DNA from: Lentisalinibacter orientalis
GTDB lineage: Bacteria > Pseudomonadota > Gammaproteobacteria > Steroidobacterales > Woeseiaceae
DNA: 64,000 nucleotides
Direction: 5' to 3'
Assembly: GCF_040706535.1 (NCBI RefSeq)
Contig: NZ_JAPDRJ010000001.1
Location: forward strand, 1,860,001-1,924,000
Shown: one piece after another, positions 1 through 8,217 of the stretch
Position numbering within the stretch: the first letter of the stretch is position 1
How the letters are laid out: each line of letters begins with the position of its first letter
Made by a program: the position numbers and the translations under genes
Notes under the pieces: model-generated
Seen by the model: the letters and a program-made list of their open reading frames with translations, nothing else
The model's database searches: none
What the model was told of the DNA's origin: nothing

Positions 1-783
1 GTAGCCGGCCAGCAGTTCGGCCAGCTGGGGCGTCTGCTCCTCCCGGTCTCCGGACAGGAACATCCAGAGATCCTGCACGGCGGGACCCATGCGCGCGTCG
101 TCCAGGTCGACGATGTGCACCTGTTCGTCGCGCACCAGCAGGTTGCTCGGATGCAGGTCGCCGTGCAGCCGCAGGTGGCGCACCTCGCCCGCGGCCTCGA
201 AGCAGTGCTCGGCGCGGGCGAGCAGGTCGGCGCTCAGGGTATCGTAGGAGGTGGCGAGCTCGTCGGGGATGAAGCTCTCGTCGAGCAGGAACTCCCGCGA
301 TGCGTCGCCGAAGCTCTCGATATCCAGGGTGGGCCGGTGCAGGAAGGGCTCCCGCGCGCCGCAGTTGTGCAGCCGGGCCGTGAACCGGCCGATCTGGCGC
401 AGGAGCCGCGCGTCGTCCAGCTCGGCCGCGTGACCCCCGTGGCGCCGGTACACCGCCAGCCGGAACCCGCCGACGCGGTGCAGGGTCCGCCCGTCGATCG
501 ACATCGGCGCCACCACCGGGATCTCGGCGTCCGCCAGCTCCTGCGCGAAGGCGTGCTCCTCGAGGATGGCCTCGTCGCTCCAGCGGCCCGGGCGGTAGTA
601 CTTGGCGACCAGCGGCGGGCCGTCCTCGATGCCCACCTGATAGACACGGTTCTCGTAGCTGTTCAGCGCCAGCAGGCGGCCATCGGCAAGGAATCCCAGC
701 GCCTCGATGGAGTCGAGGATGTCCGCGGGTCCGAGCTGGCGGAACGCCAGCGTGTCGTCTGCGTCGTCTGCCGGCATGGCCAT
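1..783 (-). CDS. srkA: SrkA/YihE-type stress response Ser/Thr kinase, 3' end cut by the window
   Basis: Reading the minus strand from ATG 783 gives about 260 codons open to the window edge, so the C-terminus is missing. The fold is the aminoglycoside phosphotransferase/choline kinase type. Visible motifs are an N-terminal nucleotide-binding segment (ENRVYQVG), the catalytic loop HGDLHPSNLL and the metal-binding DLDDARMGPAVQDLW. These match SrkA (YihE), a cytosolic kinase linked in E. coli to protection from stress-induced death. A second in-frame ATG at 777 is an alternative start. The gene is divergent from the hydrolase at 872. Family assignment is firm; the physiological role is from E. 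coli. Confidence 0.88.
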   Translation of the reverse strand, partial: MAMPADDADDTLAFRQLGPADILDSIEALGFLADGRLLALNSYENRVYQVGIEDGPPLVAKYYRPGRWSDEAILEEHAFAQELADAEIPVVAPMSIDGRTLHRVGGFRLAVYRRHGGHAAELDDARLLRQIGRFTARLHNCGAREPFLHRPTLDIESFGDASREFLLDESFIPDELATSYDTLSADLLARAEHCFEAAGEVRHLRLHGDLHPSNLLVRDEQVHIVDLDDARMGPAVQDLWMFLSGDREEQTPQLAELLAGY

Positions 784-871
784 GCTGCAGTGTAGCACCA
801 CGCCGCGGGCTGGCAGCCCCTCCGGGCTTTCGTTACTCTTCATCGCCGTCTCGAAACGGAGAGAGCCGCCC

Positions 872-1762
872 ATGCCCAGAGCCGATGCCAACGGAGTCGA
901 GATCGAGTACGACGAGTTCGGGTCGCGCGATGCCCCGGCCATCCTGCTCATCATGGGGCTCGGCATGCAGCTGCTCGCGTGGCGCGAACCGTTCTGCCGG
1001 CTGCTCGCCGACGCCGGCTACCGGGTGATCCGCTACGACAACCGCGACACCGGGCTCTCGACCCGCTTCGGCCACCTGCGCACGCCGGCCATACCCACGG
1101 TGGTGTTCCGCGGCCTGCTGGGAATGCGCCAGAAAGTGGCCTACACGCTCTCCGACATGGCGCTGGACGCCGTCGCCCTGCTCGACGCCCTGGATATCGA
1201 GCGCGCACATGTCGTGGGTGTGTCCATGGGCGGGATGATCGGCCAGATCCTGGCGGCGAAGCACGCCGAGCGGGTGCAGTCGCTGACCTCCATCATGTCC
1301 ACCAGCGGCCACCGTTCGCTGCCGCGGCCGCGCCGGGAGGTACGCCAGCACATCTTCCAGGCCCGCCCGGCCGACGCCAGCCGCGAGGAGGTGGTGGCCC
1401 ACGCGGTGCGTACCATCGAGCTGATCGGCAGCCCCCGTTATCCGGTGGACCGGGAGACCATCCGGGCCCACGCGGAGGAGGCCTACGACCGGGCCTACTA
1501 CCCCGAAGGCATCATGCGCCACGTGGGCGCGATCATCGCCGACGGCAACCGCCGCAGCCGGTTGCGGGCCATCCGCCGGCCGAGCCTCGTGATCCACGGC
1601 ACGGACGACCCGCTGGTGCCGGTGGAAGGGGGCATGGACACGGCGGAGCACATCCCCGACGCGCGCCTGGAGCTGATCCCGGGCATGGGCCACAACCTCC
1701 CGGAAGGCCTCTACGACCAGCTCACCGACCTGATCACCACCCACACCCACCGAAACCGCTGA
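872..1762 (+). CDS. alpha/beta hydrolase
   Basis: A 296-residue single-domain hydrolase starting at ATG 872, after the purine-rich stretch GGAGAGAG; the frame is open further upstream but those codons run into srkA. The nucleophile elbow is GVSMGG (Ser118). The probable acid is Asp245 or Asp246 in HGTDDPLVP and the histidine is His274 in GMGHNLPEG, a complete Ser-Asp-His triad. An oxyanion-type segment (MGLGMQLLAW) lies near residue 30. Relatives are annotated as esterases, lactonases or polyketide-type hydrolases, so no substrate can be named. It appears to be a single-gene unit. Repeats follow its stop codon. Confidence 0.85.
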   Translation: MPRADANGVEIEYDEFGSRDAPAILLIMGLGMQLLAWREPFCRLLADAGYRVIRYDNRDTGLSTRFGHLRTPAIPTVVFRGLLGMRQKVAYTLSDMALDAVALLDALDIERAHVVGVSMGGMIGQILAAKHAERVQSLTSIMSTSGHRSLPRPRREVRQHIFQARPADASREEVVAHAVRTIELIGSPRYPVDRETIRAHAEEAYDRAYYPEGIMRHVGAIIADGNRRSRLRAIRRPSLVIHGTDDPLVPVEGGMDTAEHIPDARLELIPGMGHNLPEGLYDQLTDLITTHTHRNR

Positions 1763-1769
1763 CCGACCC

Positions 1770-1792
1770 GTAGGAGGGCCTTCAGGCCCGAT
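1770..1792 (+). repeat. REP-like unit
   Basis: GTAGGAGGGCCTTCAGGCCC, followed by GAT, lies 8 bases after the hydrolase stop codon. The core GGGCCTTCAGGCCC is an imperfect palindrome preceded by a GTAGGAG head, the layout of gammaproteobacterial REP sequences. Near-identical copies occur at 2039, 2145, 21913 and 22648-22729. Confidence 0.8.
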
Positions 1793-1816
1793 TCCCTTCT
1801 ATTATGGCCGCCCTTC

Positions 1817-1866
1817 GGGGGTATCCATCTTGCTCCCGACAAAAGGTCGCGGCGATGGATACCCCC
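1817..1866. repeat. 13-bp perfect inverted repeat
   Basis: GGGGGTATCCATC at 1817-1829 pairs exactly with GATGGATACCCCC at 1854-1866 across 24 bases. The GATGGAT(A/T)CCC arms resemble a dispersed repeat type found between many proteobacterial genes; that comparison is from memory. It could fold as a hairpin in RNA from either strand. Confidence 0.7.
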
Positions 1867-1903
1867 GCATGACGGCCGTGCTCGTGGCGGCGTGAAGGAA
1901 ACG

Positions 1904-1928
1904 CCAGTCAGGAGCGCTTGCTGACTGG
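1904..1928. repeat. 8-bp inverted repeat
   Basis: CCAGTCAG at 1904-1911 pairs with CTGACTGG at 1921-1928 around a 9-base loop. No T-tract follows, so it is not a clear intrinsic terminator. Confidence 0.5.
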
Positions 1929-2011
1929 TGCCAAACCTCACGGCTACGGGCCCGTCAGCGGCTGGGGCGGGCTGCGGGGGTCGTCCGGACCGACTGGAGC
2001 CGATAGACGAT

Positions 2012-2062
2012 GTTAGGAGCGGCTTCAGCCGCGATTGATCAGGCCTGAAGGCCCTCCCACAT
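2012..2062. repeat. head-to-head pair of REP-like units
   Basis: A unit with the variant core GCGGCTTCAGCCGC (2012-2034, + orientation) is followed by an inverted unit with core AGGCCTGAAGGCCC (2039-2062). The first has the core typical of another REP subtype, so two subtypes are paired here. Paired inverted REPs are the usual substrate form for REP-associated tyrosine transposases. Confidence 0.7.
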
Positions 2063-2144
2063 GAGCGTCCCCCGTAGTCCGCCCCAGTCGATGGCGGGCC
2101 GACCCCGATAGAAGGATGCCGCAGTCAGAGGTCAGAAGAGCCGG

Positions 2145-2169
2145 ATCGGGCCTGAAGGCCCTCCTACAT
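2145..2169 (-). repeat. REP-like unit
   Basis: ATCGGGCCTGAAGGCCCTCC followed by TACAT, the reverse orientation of the copy at 1770. It ends 4 bases beyond the stop codon of the arsR-type gene. Confidence 0.75.
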
Positions 2170-2172
2170 GGG

Positions 2173-2520
2173 TCAGGCGTCGGTGCCGCAGTAGATGTCG
2201 TGCAGGAGGTTGATCATCTCCGTGGCCGGGCCGGGGACCAGCGAGTAATAGATACTCTGGGCATCCCGGCGGGTGTTCACCAGGCCCTCGCGGCGCAGGA
2301 TGCCGAGCTGCTGCGACAGTCCGGACTGGCTCATGGGGATGCGGTCGTTCAGCTGACCCACGGTCATCTCGCTGCCGGCGAGGGTGCAGAGGATCATCAG
2401 CCGGTTCTCGTTCGACAGCGCTTTCATGAGCTGCGCGGCTTCTCCCGCGTGCTCGTGGATTTCCGAGAAATCGCGCTCGGCCGCGGCCCTAAAGGGCGCC
2501 TCTACGGATTTCGACGGCAT
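2173..2520 (-). CDS. bigR: ArsR-family persulfide-sensing repressor (BigR/SqrR type)
   Basis: A 115-residue winged-helix repressor. ATG 2520 is chosen because the longer frame back to 2625 would run through the AT-rich operator and into the divergent gene. The DNA-reading helix lies around residues 64-82 (SQSGLSQQLGILRREGL). Cys45 (LMILC) and Cys111 (DIYC) match in position the two cysteines that form the persulfide-induced bridge in SqrR/BigR. The divergent persulfide dioxygenase and sulfide:quinone oxidoreductase are the family's known targets. It likely represses both itself and 2597-4773 until reactive sulfur oxidises the cysteine pair. Function is inferred from family and context. Confidence 0.88.
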   Translation of the reverse strand: MPSKSVEAPFRAAAERDFSEIHEHAGEAAQLMKALSNENRLMILCTLAGSEMTVGQLNDRIPMSQSGLSQQLGILRREGLVNTRRDAQSIYYSLVPGPATEMINLLHDIYCGTDA

Positions 2521-2554
2521 CGCCTGGTCCCCTCCGATTCCGTAATAACCACGA

Positions 2555-2589
2555 TTGTATATGGCCAAATTATAATATACAAATATAAT
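2555..2589. promoter_or_regulatory. AT-rich divergent promoter with overlapping inverted repeats (probable BigR operator)
   Basis: An AT island in GC-rich DNA between the divergent regulator and dioxygenase genes. TTGTATAT (2555-2562) pairs with ATATACAA (2575-2582), and ATTATA (2569-2574) pairs with TATAAT (2584-2589). BigR operators are AT-rich palindromes in exactly this kind of position. Confidence 0.65.
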
Positions 2590-2596
2590 ATCCGAG

Positions 2597-3499
2597 ATGA
2601 ACAGCGGAGCTTGTCCCGTGAGCACCCCGAAAGTCGATACTTTTTACCACGAAGACACCAATACGTTCTCCTATGTGGTGTCCGATCCGGCCACACGGCA
2701 GGCAGCGGTCATCGACCCGGTGCTGGATTACTGCCCGGCTTCCGGGCGCACTTCGACGGAATCGGTGGATGCCCTGCTGGCCCTGGTGGAACGGCAGAGC
2801 CTGCGCGTCGCCTGGATCCTCGAGACTCATGCGCACGCGGATCACGTGACGGCGGCCGAGTATCTGCAGGAGCGGACCGGCGCCCCCGTCGGCATCGGCG
2901 CCGGCATCCGCGACGTGCAGGAGAACTTCCGCCGTACCTTCAACCTGGGACCCGATTTCCCCGCCGACGGTTCCCAGTTCGACCGCCTGTTCGCGGACGG
3001 CGACGGCTTCTCCATCGGCGAGCTGCCGGTACGCGTCATGGCGGTGCCGGGCCACACCGACGACAGCATCGCCTACCGGGTCGGCGAGGACACCGTCTTC
3101 GTCGGCGACACGCTGTTCCGGCCCGATTACGGCAGCGCACGCTGCGACTTTCCGGGCGGGGATGCGGGCCGGCTCTACGAATCCGTCCGGCGGCTGTTCG
3201 AACTGCCGCCCGAGACCCGCCTGTATCTCTGCCACGACTATCCGGCCGAGGCCGCCGAGCCCCGCTCGGTGACGACCGTGGCCGAGCAGCGGGAACACAA
3301 CCGCCACCTGCGCGACGGCGTCTCCCGCGAGGAGTTCGTGCGCATGCGCGAGGAGCGCGACTCCGGGCTCGGCCTGCCCCGGCTGATCATCCCGGCCATC
3401 CAGATCAACATCCGAGCCGGCCGCCTGCCGCCCGCGGAAGGCAACGGCGTCTCCTACCTGAAGATTCCCGTCGACGCATTCCCAGGGAGTGGAACATGA
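2597..3499 (+). CDS. blh: persulfide dioxygenase-like MBL-fold protein (Blh/ETHE1 family)
   Basis: A 300-residue metallo-beta-lactamase fold protein. The metal motif THAHADH gives His78, His80, Asp82 and His83. Later ligands are in VPGHTDDS, VGDTLFRPDYG and LCHDYP. ETHE1-type enzymes use one iron to oxidise glutathione persulfide to sulfite, and Blh is the BigR-controlled member. ATG 2597 lies against the operator; GTG 2618 is an alternative that drops seven residues. The stop overlaps the sqr start by four bases (ATGA), so translation is coupled. Substrate is inferred from family and neighbours. Confidence 0.88.
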   Translation: MNSGACPVSTPKVDTFYHEDTNTFSYVVSDPATRQAAVIDPVLDYCPASGRTSTESVDALLALVERQSLRVAWILETHAHADHVTAAEYLQERTGAPVGIGAGIRDVQENFRRTFNLGPDFPADGSQFDRLFADGDGFSIGELPVRVMAVPGHTDDSIAYRVGEDTVFVGDTLFRPDYGSARCDFPGGDAGRLYESVRRLFELPPETRLYLCHDYPAEAAEPRSVTTVAEQREHNRHLRDGVSREEFVRMREERDSGLGLPRLIIPAIQINIRAGRLPPAEGNGVSYLKIPVDAFPGSGT

Positions 3500-4773
3500 C
3501 ACATATCGTCGTACTCGGTGCCGGTCTCGGCGGCATCACCCAGGCCTACGAGCTGAAGCAGGCGCTGTCCGACAAGGCCCGCATCACCGTCGTGAGCGAC
3601 CTGCCGTATTTCGAATTCACGCCGTCCAACCCCTGGGTGGCGGTGGGCTGGCGGGAGCCGTCCGACATCCGCGTGGATCTGGCCGACGCGCTCGGCCGCC
3701 ACGGCGTCCATTTCATCGGCAAGGCGGCGGCGAAGGTGCGCCCGGAGGAAAACCGCATCGAGCTGGCCGACGGCGAGAACGTGGACTACGACTACCTGGT
3801 GATCGCGACCGGGCCGGCCCTGGCCTTCGACGAGATACAGGGCCTCGGACCCCACGGCTACACCCAGTCCGTGTGCAAGACCGATCATGCCCGCCAGGCC
3901 ATGGACGACTTCGAGAAGCTGGTGGCGGACCCCGGCCCGGTGGTGGTGGGCGCTGCCCAGGGCGCGTCGTGTTTCGGCCCGGCCTACGAGTACGCGTTCA
4001 TCCTCGAGACGGAGCTCAGGCGCCGCAAGATCCGCGACCGGGTGCCGATGACCTTCGTCACGCCGGAGCCCTACATCGGCCATCTCGGCCTGGACGGCGT
4101 CGGCGACACCAAGAGCATGCTTGAATCCGAGCTGCGCGAACGCCATATCCGTTGGGTGACCAACGCGCGCATCGACGAGGTGACGGACGGCCGCGTCCGG
4201 GTGTCGGAGATGGCCTCCGCCGACAAGGTGGGCCAGGAACACGACATCGAATTCCGCCATGCGATGATCCTGCCCGCGTTCCGCGGCATCGACGCCGCGC
4301 GCGACGTCGAGGGGCTGGTCAACCCGCGCGGTTTCGTGGTCATCGACGACCATCAGCGCAACCCGAAGTATCCCAACATCTACGCCATCGGCGTCTGCGT
4401 CGCCATCCCGCCGGTGGGGCCCACCACCGTGCCGCTGGGCACGCCGAAGACCGGTTACATGATCGAGTCGATGGCGACGGCGGCCACCCACAACATCGCC
4501 GATGCCATGGCGGGTCGGGAGCCGGGCCACCGGGCCACCTGGAACGCGGTCTGCCTGGCGGACTTCGGCGACCGGGGCGTGGCCTTCGTGGCGCTGCCGC
4601 AGATCCCGCCGCGCAACACCAACTGGTCCGGCGAGGGCAAGTGGGTGCATCTCGCCAAGGTGGGTTTCGAGAAGTATTTCCTGCGCAAGGTACGCCGCGG
4701 CCAGACCGAGCCCGTGTATGAACGGCTCGTGATGCGTCTGCTCGGCGTCGACAAGCTGAGGCAGCCCTCATGA
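3496..4773 (+). CDS. sqr: sulfide:quinone oxidoreductase
   Basis: A 425-residue FAD flavoprotein. The N-terminal dinucleotide fold is IVVLGAGLGG (4-13), and the second FAD motif (LVIATGPALAF) is near residue 105. Cys127, Cys159 and Cys353 fit the three catalytic cysteines of the Acidithiobacillus enzyme; Cys301 is extra. It should oxidise sulfide at the inner membrane, pass electrons to quinone and release persulfide, which the dioxygenase just upstream would remove. The C-terminus (residues about 380-425) is amphipathic and basic, as expected for membrane attachment. ATGA overlaps occur at both ends. The SQR subtype is not resolved here. Confidence 0.9.
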   Translation: MTHIVVLGAGLGGITQAYELKQALSDKARITVVSDLPYFEFTPSNPWVAVGWREPSDIRVDLADALGRHGVHFIGKAAAKVRPEENRIELADGENVDYDYLVIATGPALAFDEIQGLGPHGYTQSVCKTDHARQAMDDFEKLVADPGPVVVGAAQGASCFGPAYEYAFILETELRRRKIRDRVPMTFVTPEPYIGHLGLDGVGDTKSMLESELRERHIRWVTNARIDEVTDGRVRVSEMASADKVGQEHDIEFRHAMILPAFRGIDAARDVEGLVNPRGFVVIDDHQRNPKYPNIYAIGVCVAIPPVGPTTVPLGTPKTGYMIESMATAATHNIADAMAGREPGHRATWNAVCLADFGDRGVAFVALPQIPPRNTNWSGEGKWVHLAKVGFEKYFLRKVRRGQTEPVYERLVMRLLGVDKLRQPS

Positions 4774-7349
4774 GACAACCCCTGATGCAGCTGGCCACGG
4801 GCAAGCCCCGTATCGTCTACGTCCTCACCGTGCTCCTGACGGTGCTGTTGGGATCCCAGATTCCGCGCATCCAGATCGACACGGATCCGGAGAACATGCT
4901 GCCGGACGACCAGACGGACCGGGTGTTCCACAACCGGGTGGAGGAGACCTTCCGTCTGCACGACGCGCTGGTGGTCGGCCTCGTCAACACGAGTCATCCC
5001 GAGGGCGTCTACAACGTGCAGAGCATGACGGCGCTGCACAGGCTCACGGACGAGATCCTGCAGCTCGACGGCGTGATCCGGCCCGACCTCATGTCGCTGG
5101 CCGTGGCCGACAACATCACCCAGGGCGAGCAGGGTCAGCTGCGCTTCGAATGGATGATGAAGCAGCCGCCGGAGACCCCGGAGGAGGCGGCGGCGCTGCG
5201 CGACCACGTGGAAGACCTGCCGATGCTGCGGGACACGCTGGTCTCCGGCGACGGCAAGGCCGCGGCCATCTACGTGCCCATCGAGAGCAAGGACCTGAGC
5301 TATACGCTGTCGCAGCAGATCCGGGCGCTGGCCGCCGAGCACGCGCCGGACCAGGAGATCCACATCACCGGCCTGCCGGTGGCGGAGGACACCTTCGGTC
5401 ACGAGATGTTCGTGCAGATGGCCATCTCGGCGCCGCTGGCCGGCCTGATGATCTTCCTGCTGATGTGGTATTTCTTCCGCAGCGTGCGGCTCATCATCGC
5501 GCCCATGATCGTGGCCATGGTGACGGTGATCGCCACCATGGGGCTGCTGATCGGCCTCGGCTTCACCGTGCACATCATGAGCTCGATGATTCCGATCTTC
5601 CTCATGCCGATCGCCGTGGTGGACTCGGTGCACATCATGTCCGAGTTCGCCGACCGCTACGGCGGACGCGAATCCGCCGAGAAGGCCATCCGCGAGGTGG
5701 TCGGCCACCTGTTCCGGCCGATGCTGTTCACCTCGCTGACCTCGTCGGTGGGCTTCTTCTCCCTGCTGCTGACGCCCATACCGCCGGTGCGGGTATTCGG
5801 CGCGTTCGTCGGCTTCGGCATCCTGCTGGCCTTCCTGGTCACCATCGTGTTCATCCCCGCCTACGTGGTGCGGATGAAGCCGGACAGCCTGAAGGTGCTG
5901 GCGCGGCTCGGCACCGAGGAGCAGGAGAGCGACACGCTGCTCGCCCGGGTTCTGCGCAGGACGGGCTCTGCGGCGTTCGCCAACGGCAAACTGATCCTCG
6001 CGGTCACGGCTATCGTGGTGGCACTGAGCGTCGCCGGGGTGATGCGCATCCAGATCAACGACAACCCGGTGCGCTGGTTCAAGTCCAGCCACGACATCCG
6101 CATCGCCGACCGGGTGCTGAACGATCACTTCGCGGGCACCTACGATGCCTATCTGGTGCTGAGCTACGACAACGAGGCCAACCGGGCCGAGACCCGCCGC
6201 GAACTCGGGGAGCTCGCCGGAGAGCTCGGCTCCGGCCCGGCGCTGGACGCCGTGCGCGAGGCCGTCGACGCGGAAGAGGACGAGAGCGGCGCCTGGCTCG
6301 ACCGGGTGATCGGTGCCGCGGACGATGCGCTGTTCGAGGTGAGCGCCGACGACGACATCGAGACGCTGGAGGAGATCCTCTCCACGGCCGAGCAGGCGTC
6401 GTCGCGCTCGAACTACTTCCAGCGCCCCGAGGCGCTGGCCATGATCGACAGTCTCCAGCAGGCGCTGGTGGATACCGGCAAGGTGGGCAAGGTGAACGCG
6501 CTGCCGGACGTCGTGAAGACGGTCAACCGCGAGCTCAGGACCGGCGAGCCGGAAGACTACCGCATACCGGATTCCCAGCGCGGCGTCGCGCAGACGCTCC
6601 TGCAGTTCCAGTCCTCGCACCGGCCCCAGGATCTCTGGCACATGGTGACGCCGGACTATCAGCAGACCACGCTCTGGCTGCAGCTCACCAGCGGCGACAA
6701 CCAGGACATGGAGCGGGTGATCGAGGCCACCCGGGACTACCTGGACGACAACCCGCTGCCGGAGGCGGTGAGCGCGCGCTGGGCAGGCAAGACCTACATC
6801 AACCGGGTCTGGCAGCAGGAGATGGTGGAGGGCATGCTCTATGCGCTGCTGTCCGCCTTCGTCGTCGTGTTCCTGATGATGGCGTTCCTGTTCCGCTCGA
6901 TCCGCTTCGGCGTGCTCGCGATGCTGCCGCTGTCCGCGACCATCCTGGGCGTGTACGGACTCATCGGCTGGGTGGGCAAGGACTACGACATGCCCATCGC
7001 CGTGCTCTCGTCGCTGACGCTGGGGCTGTCCATCGACTTCGCCATCCACTTCATCCAGCGCATGCGCTCGCTGCACGCGGAGCTCGGTTCCTTCGCCCGG
7101 GCGGCGCAGGCGGTGTTCGAGGAGCCGGCGAGGGCGATATCCCGTAACGCGATCGTCATCGCGCTCGGCTTCACGCCGCTGTTCCTGGCGCCGCTGGTGC
7201 CCTACATCACGGTGGGTGCCTTCATGGCCTCGATCATGGCCATCTCGGGCGTCGCCACACTGATACTGCTGCCGGGATTGCTGGGCGTCGCGCGACGCCT
7301 GTTCTTCCCGGGAGAGAACCCTACCGCCGAGGCCTCGTCGAATGACTAG
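4770..7349 (+). CDS. RND-superfamily (MMPL-type) exporter
   Basis: An 859-residue permease with the two-fold layout of RND proteins: an N-terminal span (about 15-30), a periplasmic domain, a cluster of spans (about 215-370), a second span near 405, a second periplasmic domain, and a last cluster (about 690-850). It is shorter than the AcrB family and has no adjacent membrane-fusion protein. It resembles HpnN/MMPL-like lipid exporters. Its start overlaps the sqr stop by ATGA, and a lipoprotein-sorting protein and an outer-membrane barrel follow, suggesting a trans-envelope lipid or hydrophobe exporter. The cargo is unknown. Confidence 0.85.
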   Translation: MRQPLMQLATGKPRIVYVLTVLLTVLLGSQIPRIQIDTDPENMLPDDQTDRVFHNRVEETFRLHDALVVGLVNTSHPEGVYNVQSMTALHRLTDEILQLDGVIRPDLMSLAVADNITQGEQGQLRFEWMMKQPPETPEEAAALRDHVEDLPMLRDTLVSGDGKAAAIYVPIESKDLSYTLSQQIRALAAEHAPDQEIHITGLPVAEDTFGHEMFVQMAISAPLAGLMIFLLMWYFFRSVRLIIAPMIVAMVTVIATMGLLIGLGFTVHIMSSMIPIFLMPIAVVDSVHIMSEFADRYGGRESAEKAIREVVGHLFRPMLFTSLTSSVGFFSLLLTPIPPVRVFGAFVGFGILLAFLVTIVFIPAYVVRMKPDSLKVLARLGTEEQESDTLLARVLRRTGSAAFANGKLILAVTAIVVALSVAGVMRIQINDNPVRWFKSSHDIRIADRVLNDHFAGTYDAYLVLSYDNEANRAETRRELGELAGELGSGPALDAVREAVDAEEDESGAWLDRVIGAADDALFEVSADDDIETLEEILSTAEQASSRSNYFQRPEALAMIDSLQQALVDTGKVGKVNALPDVVKTVNRELRTGEPEDYRIPDSQRGVAQTLLQFQSSHRPQDLWHMVTPDYQQTTLWLQLTSGDNQDMERVIEATRDYLDDNPLPEAVSARWAGKTYINRVWQQEMVEGMLYALLSAFVVVFLMMAFLFRSIRFGVLAMLPLSATILGVYGLIGWVGKDYDMPIAVLSSLTLGLSIDFAIHFIQRMRSLHAELGSFARAAQAVFEEPARAISRNAIVIALGFTPLFLAPLVPYITVGAFMASIMAISGVATLILLPGLLGVARRLFFPGENPTAEASSND

Positions 7350-7377
7350 AGAGAGGCGGAGGCAAGGAGAAAGACCC

Positions 7378-8217
7378 ATGACCGACCTGAAGACGAAACC
7401 GACCCGGCTCGCGGCAATGCCCGCGGCACTGCTGGCGGCACTGCTGGCGCTGCCGCCGCTGGCGGCCGCCCAGTCCACCCCGGATGTCGACACCATCGTC
7501 GAGAAAGCCAATCTCGCCGCCTATTACGCGGGCGACGGCGGCCGCTCCGAGGTGCGCATGATCATCTACGACGAGCAGGGCCGCGAGCAGCGCCGCCAGT
7601 TCACCATCCTGCGTCGGGACATCGAGGACGGCGGCGACCAGGAGTTCCTGGTGGTGTTCAGCCGGCCCTCCGACGTGCGCGGCACGACCTTCCTGGTGAA
7701 GAAGCACGTCGGCAGCGACGACGACCGCTGGCTCTACCTGCCGGGCCTGGATCTCGTGAAGCGCATCTCCGCGGGTGACAAGCGCACGAGCTTCGTGGGC
7801 GCCCATTACTTCTACGAGGACGTCTCCGGGCGCAGCCCCGAGGAGGACGAGCACGAGTTCGTCGAGGAGACGGAGGACTACTACGTGCTGCGCCACGTCC
7901 CGAAGGACCCGGACATGGTGGAGTTCGAGGACTACACGACCTGGATCGACAAGGAGACCTGGCTGCCGATGCGCATCGAGTACCGGAACGCCGCCGGCGA
8001 GACGTACCGGACCATCGAGGCGGGGGCCGTCGAGACCATAGAGGGTTTCCCGACGGTGACGAAGAGCCGGGTGGAGGACAAGTCGCTGGGCGGCTACACG
8101 CTCATGCAGTTCCGCTTCATCGACTACGACATCGGCCTGCCCGCCGATATCTTCACCGAGCGCTCGCTGCGCCGCCCGCCCCGCGAGTGGCTGGAGCGCA
8201 CGGAGGGCGGCAGCTGA
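7378..8217 (+). CDS. outer-membrane lipoprotein-sorting (LolA-like) protein
   Basis: A 279-residue protein started at ATG 7378 behind AAGGAGA; an earlier in-frame ATG at 7342 has no comparable site. An N-terminal signal peptide of about 32 residues ends at LAAAQS. The mature part has the LolA/LppX-like half-barrel pattern, including GTTFLVKK and DDDRWLYLPGLDLVKRIS, typical of proteins paired with RND exporters. It probably carries a lipid-like cargo across the periplasm between the RND protein and the outer membrane. Its stop and the next start share one base (TGATG). Confidence 0.82.
   Translation: MTDLKTKPTRLAAMPAALLAALLALPPLAAAQSTPDVDTIVEKANLAAYYAGDGGRSEVRMIIYDEQGREQRRQFTILRRDIEDGGDQEFLVVFSRPSDVRGTTFLVKKHVGSDDDRWLYLPGLDLVKRISAGDKRTSFVGAHYFYEDVSGRSPEEDEHEFVEETEDYYVLRHVPKDPDMVEFEDYTTWIDKETWLPMRIEYRNAAGETYRTIEAGAVETIEGFPTVTKSRVEDKSLGGYTLMQFRFIDYDIGLPADIFTERSLRRPPREWLERTEGGS

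Larger units (their letters stand above)
1763..2172. other. intergenic region filled with repeats, no gene
   Basis: This 410 bp gap between the hydrolase and the arsR-type regulator, which converge on it, holds no credible coding frame. It contains four REP-like units (1770-1792, 2012-2034, 2039-2062, 2145-2169) and two long inverted repeats (1817-1866 and 1904-1928). It probably serves as a transcription end region for both flanking genes. Confidence 0.7.

Noticed and set aside
115..795. A plus-strand frame at the left end
   Set aside because: The minus strand encodes an SrkA-type kinase with intact catalytic motifs through this stretch.
2116..3495. N-terminal extension of the sulfide:quinone oxidoreductase in the same frame
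   Set aside because: The extension runs across the regulator and the dioxygenase genes in other frames; the FAD motif begins immediately at ATG 3496.
4455..7511. A long minus-strand open frame of about 1,000 codons opposite the RND gene
   Set aside because: It lies antisense to a clear RND protein, is rich in His/Arg/Gln/Asp typical of reversed GC-rich codons, and has no recognisable motif or start site.
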